Below are positions 6,602 to 10,172 of a DNA stretch of 10,172 nt, in pieces (the first letter of the stretch is position 1; every line of letters starts with the position of its first letter). The notes below the pieces were generated by a model that worked only from the letters and a program-made list of their open reading frames with translations, ran no database searches and was not told the DNA's origin. Both the position numbers and the translations under genes were made by a program. This DNA comes from JAZKFP01 sp040386355 (GTDB lineage Bacteria > Pseudomonadota > Gammaproteobacteria > Pseudomonadales > UBA6940): the NCBI GenBank assembly GCA_040386355.1, contig JAZKFP010000067.1, positions 1 through 10,172 on the forward strand, given 5' to 3'.

Positions 6602-6994
6602 TTAAACTCGACGTTCTTTCGGTTGACGACAACCGTTGTGCGCTACGCTGGTCGAATCCGTAATAGAACGAATTGAAAATCCAACGCCATTTAATGCACG
6701 AACTGCGGATTCACGGCCTGGGCCTGGACCTTTAACATATACATCTAAAACTTTTAAGCCATACGCTTCTTTTGCAGCGTTGCCCGCACGTTCAGCAGCA
6801 ACTTGCGCAGCAAAAGGTGTGCTTTTTCGTGAACCACGAAAACCACAACCGCCAGAGGTTGCCCAAGATAACGTATTACCTTCAGCATCAGTCAAAGTCA
6901 CAATGGTGTTGCTGAAAGATGCGTGTACATGAGCCATGCCTTCTTCAACACTTTTACGAACTTTCTTTTTAACTTTATTTTGTGTTTTGGCCAT
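6602..6994 (-). CDS. rpsK: 30S ribosomal protein S11
   Basis: This encodes a 130-residue S11, part of the small-subunit platform that contacts mRNA at the exit. Conserved blocks are MAKTQNKVKKKVRKSVEEG, AHVHASFSNTIVTLTD, GFRGSRKSTPFAAQVAAERAG, VYVKGPGPGRESAVRALNGVGF and the C-terminus HNGCRQPKERRV. The frame is open 21 bp further upstream (MMEMGFG), but the family begins at MAK and no ribosome binding site precedes the longer start, so 6994 is preferred. With it the length is within one residue of E. coli S11. It lies directly after rpsM (53 bp). Confidence 0.97.
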   Translation of the reverse strand: MAKTQNKVKKKVRKSVEEGMAHVHASFSNTIVTLTDAEGNTLSWATSGGCGFRGSRKSTPFAAQVAAERAGNAAKEAYGLKVLDVYVKGPGPGRESAVRALNGVGFSIRSITDSTSVAHNGCRQPKERRV

Positions 6995-7047
6995 ACCGAA
7001 ACCCATCTCCATCAAAGCAACAATCTAAAAAATCTTTATCAAGTGAA

Positions 7048-7404
7048 TTATTTTCTTACGCTACGACGTGGACCTTTACGTGTACGCGCATTGGTTTTAG
7101 TACGCTGACCGCGAACTGGTAAATTACGGCGATGACGAATCCCACGGTAACAACCTAAATCAAGCAAACGTTTAATATTCATAGCAACTTCACGACGCAA
7201 ATCACCTTCTACAGTGAATTGACCTACGGCTTGGCGTAATTTATCAAGATCCGCTTCGCTCAAATCTTTAGGTTTGGTAGTAGGTGCAAAATTAACACTG
7301 TTGCAAATCTGCAATGCAGTTGTTCTTCCAATGCCATAAATATAAGTTAACGCAATGACCAAATGCTTTTGATCTGGAATGTTGACGCCTGCTATACGTG
7401 CCAT
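7048..7404 (-). CDS. rpsM: 30S ribosomal protein S13
   Basis: This encodes a 118-residue S13, a head protein of the small subunit that bridges to the large subunit and contacts P-site tRNA. It is recognisable from MARIAGVNIPDQKHLVIALTYIYGIGRTTA (helix-two-turn-helix start) and the C-terminus LGCYRGIRHRRNLPVRGQRTKTNARTRKGPRR. The length matches E. coli (118). GAGG about 8 bp before the ATG supports the start. In E. coli the leader in front of rpsM folds into the S4-binding pseudoknot that regulates the alpha operon. Here a mini-element ends only about 20 bp upstream of the start codon. Confidence 0.99.
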   Translation of the reverse strand: MARIAGVNIPDQKHLVIALTYIYGIGRTTALQICNSVNFAPTTKPKDLSEADLDKLRQAVGQFTVEGDLRREVAMNIKRLLDLGCYRGIRHRRNLPVRGQRTKTNARTRKGPRRSVRK

Positions 7405-7426
7405 AACTCAAACCTCATCGTATATA

Positions 7427-7596
7427 CCAACGATAAATTATCTTCCCGGTTGTTGCATGCTTATTCGCCTGCTCACCTCCTCTCTTAATAAAAAAAGAGA
7501 TGTAGGCTCGGCGGGCTTTACGCCGTAAATCTTATAATCAAAAGATTTACTCTTTTAATCAAAAGGCTTACCTACGGGAAAATCATTTATCGTTGG
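7427..7596 (-). repeat. Structured mini-element, copy 5, between rpmJ and rpsM
   Basis: On the minus strand the left arm is CCAACGATAAATGATTTTCC(CG) and the right arm (CG)GGAAGATAATTTATCGTTGG; 20 of 22 positions match and one more can pair as G-U. The ends are CC and GG with TA outside on both sides (7425-7426, 7597-7598). Inside are two nested AT-rich hairpins (CTTTTGATTAAAAG and GTAAATCTTTTGATTATAAGATTTAC), the core GCCCGCCGAGCC, a central hairpin whose descending arm holds AAGAGAGGAGGTGAGCAGGC, then GAATAAGCATGCAACAACC. It is the longest copy and lies in the direction of the operon. Confidence 0.9.
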
Positions 7597-7664
7597 TATA
7601 TTTAAATAAAAAAATAATCCAATAAATTTAAAAAATAATACTTTAATAATAACTATGTAATTTA

Positions 7665-7781
7665 TTAACCTTGACGTTGTTTATGTTTTGGTTCTGAACT
7701 ACAAATAATACGAACTGCGCCATTGCGACGAATCACCTTACAGTTACGGCACATTTTTTTTACTGATGCTCTTACTTTCAT
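7665..7781 (-). CDS. rpmJ: 50S ribosomal protein L36 (zinc-binding form)
   Basis: This encodes a 38-residue L36, the smallest large-subunit protein: MKVRASVKKMCRNCKVIRRN, then GAVRIICSSEPKHKQRQG. Cys11, Cys14, Cys27 and His33 form the zinc ribbon of the zinc-containing L36 type. GAGGAG, 6 bp upstream of the ATG, fixes the start; an in-frame ATG 18 bp upstream would add residues not found in the family. It lies between secY and rpsM, the normal gammaproteobacterial position. It is bracketed by two mini-elements in the same direction (7427-7596 and 7812-7931). Confidence 0.97.
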   Translation of the reverse strand: MKVRASVKKMCRNCKVIRRNGAVRIICSSEPKHKQRQG

Positions 7782-7799
7782 GAGACTCCTCAAAACCAT

Positions 7800-7862
7800 T
7801 CAAATGAAATACCTGCCGTAAAATAACTCACTTGGTTGTTGCTCGCTTATTCGCCTGCTCAT
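7800..7862 (-). CDS. Possible 20-residue ORF inside the repeat upstream of rpmJ
   Basis: ATG preceded by AGGAGGTAT opens a frame reading MSRRISEQQP, then SELFYGRYFI, stop. The ribosome binding site is perfect in sequence although slightly close (3 bases after AGGAGG). The stop lies 18 bp before the rpmJ ATG. The site itself lies in the central hairpin of the repeat (GCATACC...GGTATATG), so it could be masked. A related reading frame exists in the repeat copy before the porin gene. Translation is unproven; the frame may be a by-product of the repeat's structure. Confidence 0.25.
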   Translation of the reverse strand: MSRRISEQQPSELFYGRYFI

Positions 7863-7931
7863 ATACCTCCTGAGGGTATGCTGCGCGGGCTCATAACACG
7901 AGCGCCTACAAGTGAATCATTTTACGTTTGG
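7812..7931 (-). repeat. Structured mini-element, copy 6, between secY and rpmJ
   Basis: On the minus strand the left arm is CCAAACGTAAAATGATTCAC(TTG) and the right arm (CAA)GTGAGTTATTTTACGGCAGG; 18 of 23 positions match and two more pair as G-U. The ends are CC and GG with TA outside on both sides (7810-7811, 7932-7933). Inside are the hairpin GGCGCTC...GAGCCC, then GCCCGCGCAGCATACC-CTCA-GGAGGTATATGAGCAGGC and GAATAAGCGAGCAACAACC. It lies in the direction of transcription of the operon and ends 30 bp from the rpmJ start codon. Confidence 0.9.
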
Positions 7932-8006
7932 TAGTACTTTCAAAAAAGTACAATCCAATAAAAAGCACATTTAGCTTTAATACTTTGGAAATAAATCAAA
8001 AAATAA

Positions 8007-9368
8007 TTAGGTTTTACGCGTTGGTTTACGTCCACTTGAAAATAATGCAGCGGAACCTTTTTCTTTCTGCTTTTTCATAAGTGGTTCATATTGTTTCTGT
8101 TGAATGTATTCCCAGATTTGTGCGACCAAATCCATAACAACCACAACAACGATCAATAATGAAGTGCCTCCCAAATAAAAGGGCACATTAAACCATATTT
8201 GTAAAAACTGTGGAAGCAAACAAACTGCTGAAATGTAAATTGCACCAATTAATGTTAAACGTCCGAGCACTAAATCAATATATTTCGCCGTATGCTCACC
8301 AGGACGAATACCTGGAAGAAACGCACCAGACTTTTTAAGATTTTCAGAAAGATCACGTGCATTAAAAACTAATGCGGTATAAAAATAACAAAAGAAGACA
8401 ATACCAATAGTAAAAAGTATCAAATACAAAGGCTGTCCTGGTCCCAATGCAAGCGACATAGACTGCAACCACTCCCAACCTTGTGCGTTACCAACCCATT
8501 GCCCAATACTTGCGGGAAATAACAAAATACTAGTGGCAAAAATTGGAGGAATTACACCAGCCATATTTAATTTCAACGGCAAATGACTTTCTTGTTGTTG
8601 ATATCCAAAGCGACCATTCTGACGGTTTGCATAGTTAATTTTTAAACGCCGTTGGGCTTTTTCCATGAAAACAACAAAACAAATAACAAGTGCAGCAATT
8701 ACTAAAATCAATAATAAAGCCGCGATATGAATATCACCCTGGCGCGCACTTTCTAACGATTGACCAAATGCTGCTGGTAAACCGGCGACAATCCCAGAGA
8801 AAATGATCATTGAGATACCGTTACCAATACCTCGTTCAGTAATTTGCTCACCTAACCACATTAAAAACATGGTTCCGGTTACTAAAGAAACAACTGACGT
8901 TAAAACAAAATATGAACCAGTTTCTAAAGCAATGCCTTGCGATTGCAAACCGATCGACATTCCTAACGCTTGAATAATACCTAAGCCTAATGTGCCCCAA
9001 CGCGTATATTGCGTAATTTTGCGTCTACCCGACTCACCTTCTTTTTTAAGCTCTTCTAGCGAAGGTATAACGGAAGTCAAAAGTTGCATAATAATCGAAG
9101 CGGAAATATACGGCATAATTCCTAGAGCCAGAATACTCATGCGCTCTAATGCACCGCCGGAAAACATATTAAATAAGCTGACAATTGTTCCTTGGTTTTG
9201 ACCAAAGAGTTGTTCTAAACGAAGCGGGTTTACACCAGGAACAGGAATGTGAGCGCCAATACGATATACACAAATTGCCAAAAACAAAAAGCGTAGTCTA
9301 CGCCAAAGTTCGCCAAGCTGACCATCAAGCGCTTTTGCTGCGTTCATTGCTTGCGAGCGTCCTGCCAT
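8007..9368 (-). CDS. secY: Preprotein translocase subunit SecY
   Basis: This encodes a 453-residue SecY, the channel of the Sec translocon in the inner membrane, working with SecE, SecG and SecA. It has ten hydrophobic segments. The first block LRFLFLAICVYRIGAHIPVPGVN (25-47) is followed by the plug and TM2 region FNMFSGGALERMSILALGIMPYISASIIMQLL (66-97) and the cytoplasmic LKKEGESGRRKITQYTRWGTL (108-127). The C5 loop LPGIRPGEHTAKYIDLVLGRLT (351-372) carries the essential Arg355 (E. coli Arg357). PFYLGGTSLLIVVVVVMD (396-413) is the last segment. The tail after it ends in a basic stretch (SSGRKPTRKT) that makes the protein 10 residues longer than in E. coli. GGGG about 7 bp before the ATG supports the start; a second Met at position 8 is possible. 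It follows rplO by 26 bp. Confidence 0.98.
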   Translation of the reverse strand: MAGRSQAMNAAKALDGQLGELWRRLRFLFLAICVYRIGAHIPVPGVNPLRLEQLFGQNQGTIVSLFNMFSGGALERMSILALGIMPYISASIIMQLLTSVIPSLEELKKEGESGRRKITQYTRWGTLGLGIIQALGMSIGLQSQGIALETGSYFVLTSVVSLVTGTMFLMWLGEQITERGIGNGISMIIFSGIVAGLPAAFGQSLESARQGDIHIAALLLILVIAALVICFVVFMEKAQRRLKINYANRQNGRFGYQQQESHLPLKLNMAGVIPPIFATSILLFPASIGQWVGNAQGWEWLQSMSLALGPGQPLYLILFTIGIVFFCYFYTALVFNARDLSENLKKSGAFLPGIRPGEHTAKYIDLVLGRLTLIGAIYISAVCLLPQFLQIWFNVPFYLGGTSLLIVVVVVMDLVAQIWEYIQQKQYEPLMKKQKEKGSAALFSSGRKPTRKT

Positions 9369-9394
9369 GTGTACCCCAAACCCTATTCGTTAGA

Positions 9395-9880
9395 TTATTT
9401 ATTTTTTGGTTTGAGCTTGCCTTTAACAGGCGCTTCATGAACCACAACCGATCCACCAGAAGCTTCAATGCTTTTTACTGCACCAGCAGTAACACGAATG
9501 GCAGCGTCGTCAACAATAAACTTTCTTGAAAGTTCTTGACCTTGGATAATTTTCACAAACTTAGTGCTTTTACGAACTAAACCAGCTTCTTTCAAAGCGG
9601 TAAGATTTAAAGCTTCATCTACAAGATACATAAGTTCATGGGTACGAACTTCTTGTGTCACCAATAATTTACGTGATTTAAAACCAAATTTTGGCAATCG
9701 ACGTTGCAAAGGCATTTGACCGCCTTCGAAACCTGGCTTGATACCGCCACTAGTACGCGCTTTTTGACCTTTGTGACCACGGCCACAGGTTTTACCAAGT
9801 CCGGAACCTATACCGCGACCAACTCGTTTTCGAGAAGTGCGTGAACCATCAGCAGGTTTAATGGTATTGAGAAAAGTCAT
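9395..9880 (-). CDS. rplO: 50S ribosomal protein L15
   Basis: This encodes a 161-residue L15, a late-assembly large-subunit protein. The glycine/arginine-rich N-terminus (LNTIKPADGSRTSRKRVGRGIGSGLGKTCGRGHKGQKARTSGG) and the GFEGGQMPLQRRLPKFGF block identify it. It is about 17 residues longer than E. coli L15 because of a basic tail (VKGKLKPKNK). The ribosome binding site is poor (no AGGAGG-like string in the 15 bases before the ATG), but the start matches the family. It is followed by secY, as usual. Confidence 0.98.
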   Translation of the reverse strand: MTFLNTIKPADGSRTSRKRVGRGIGSGLGKTCGRGHKGQKARTSGGIKPGFEGGQMPLQRRLPKFGFKSRKLLVTQEVRTHELMYLVDEALNLTALKEAGLVRKSTKFVKIIQGQELSRKFIVDDAAIRVTAGAVKSIEASGGSVVVHEAPVKGKLKPKNK

Positions 9881-9975
9881 TTTAAAATACCGTTGAATAT
9901 TTAGCGTATAAAAGGAGAAATTAAAAACTTATTTAAATAGACGATTTTTTCTAACGTCTAATTTGAAATAAAGAT
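9881..9975 (-). other. rpmD-rplO gap
   Basis: There is no ORF in these 95 bp. AGACG and CGTCT (about 9939-9959) can form a short stem around a T/A-rich loop. It has none of the mini-element hallmarks. Confidence 0.3.
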
Positions 9976-10161
9976 TTAGAGCTTCTCGACTTGAATCATA
10001 TATGAAATCTTATTGCACATACCTAAGTTGGCAGCGTGATCAGAGACCACTACAGATTGTCTAATTTTTCGTAGACCTAATCCGTGTGCACAATCAATGT
10101 GTTTTTTTAAACGACCGCTTAATGTTTTAAGCAGCGTCACTTTGATTTGGCCGTGAGACAT
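9976..10161 (-). CDS. rpmD: 50S ribosomal protein L30
   Basis: This encodes a 61-residue L30, a small large-subunit protein. Family features are IKVTLLKTLSGRLKKHIDCAHGLGLRKIRQSVVV and the end ISYMIQVEKL, close to E. coli L30 (59 residues). The ATG is at the window edge. The 11 bases before it (GGGTAATTGTC on the minus strand) contain TAA, which could be the stop of rpsE, the gene normally upstream, but the frame cannot be tested here. Confidence 0.96.
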   Translation of the reverse strand: MSHGQIKVTLLKTLSGRLKKHIDCAHGLGLRKIRQSVVVSDHAANLGMCNKISYMIQVEKL

Positions 10162-10172
10162 GACAATTACCC

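Noticed and set aside
6995..7015. Upstream start for rpsK (MMEMGFG)
   Set aside because: The S11 family starts at MAK, and no ribosome binding site precedes the longer start.
6124..7108. ORFs opposite and overlapping rpsD, rpsK and rpsM
   Set aside because: They are frame shadows of ribosomal protein genes.
7427..7931. CRISPR array or tRNA-like genes
   Set aside because: The repeats are not regularly spaced and have no spacers. The multi-stem fold resembles a cloverleaf only loosely and lacks a T-loop GTTC box and anticodon arm geometry.
10162..10172. End of rpsE
   Set aside because: Only a TAA within 11 bases is visible; too little to support a gene call.

Overview
The window is AT-rich chromosomal DNA from a Gram-negative bacterium, almost certainly a gammaproteobacterium. 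The basis is the gene order rpmD-rplO-secY-rpmJ-rpsM-rpsK-rpsD-rpoA-rplQ, proteins that read like the E. coli versions, an outer-membrane phospholipase A and a TorF-type porin. The low GC and wide intergenic gaps would fit Legionellales or relatives, but that placement is inference.

Right side (about 4058-10172, all minus strand): the end of the spc operon (rpmD, rplO, secY, rpmJ) runs into the alpha operon (rpsM, rpsK, rpsD, rpoA, rplQ) and ends at a clear Rho-independent terminator at 4058-4082. These genes make ribosomal proteins, the SecY translocon channel and the RNA polymerase alpha subunit. The gaps between them are unusually wide: 225 bp secY/rpmJ, 260 bp rpmJ/rpsM, 135 bp rpsK/rpsD, 197 bp rpsD/rpoA and 139 bp rpoA/rplQ.

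Left side (1-4057): a small outer-membrane porin of the TorF/Gcw_chp family (plus strand) converges on an OpgC/MdoC-like membrane acyltransferase (minus strand), with a bidirectional terminator between them. Farther right is pldA (minus strand), an outer-membrane phospholipase with an N-terminal extension. All three products belong to the cell envelope.

The most notable feature is a family of short imperfect-palindromic elements, about 90-170 bp, seen six times: 1-70 (cut by the window edge), 2357-2505 (decayed), 2531-2648, 4543-4632 (short and degenerate), 7427-7596 and 7812-7931. The best copies start CC, end GG, are flanked by TA on both sides, have terminal arms that differ between copies but still pair within each copy, and carry internal hairpins around a shared core (GCCCGCGCAGCAT, then GAGCAGGCGAATRAG, then CAACAACC). 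Three lie between genes of the ribosomal operon, in the direction of transcription. They look like miniature, non-autonomous insertion elements that produce structured RNA when transcribed. Two of them also create small open reading frames just upstream of a real gene (porin and rpmJ). A separate inverted pair of 20-bp hairpins lies at 3920-4015.
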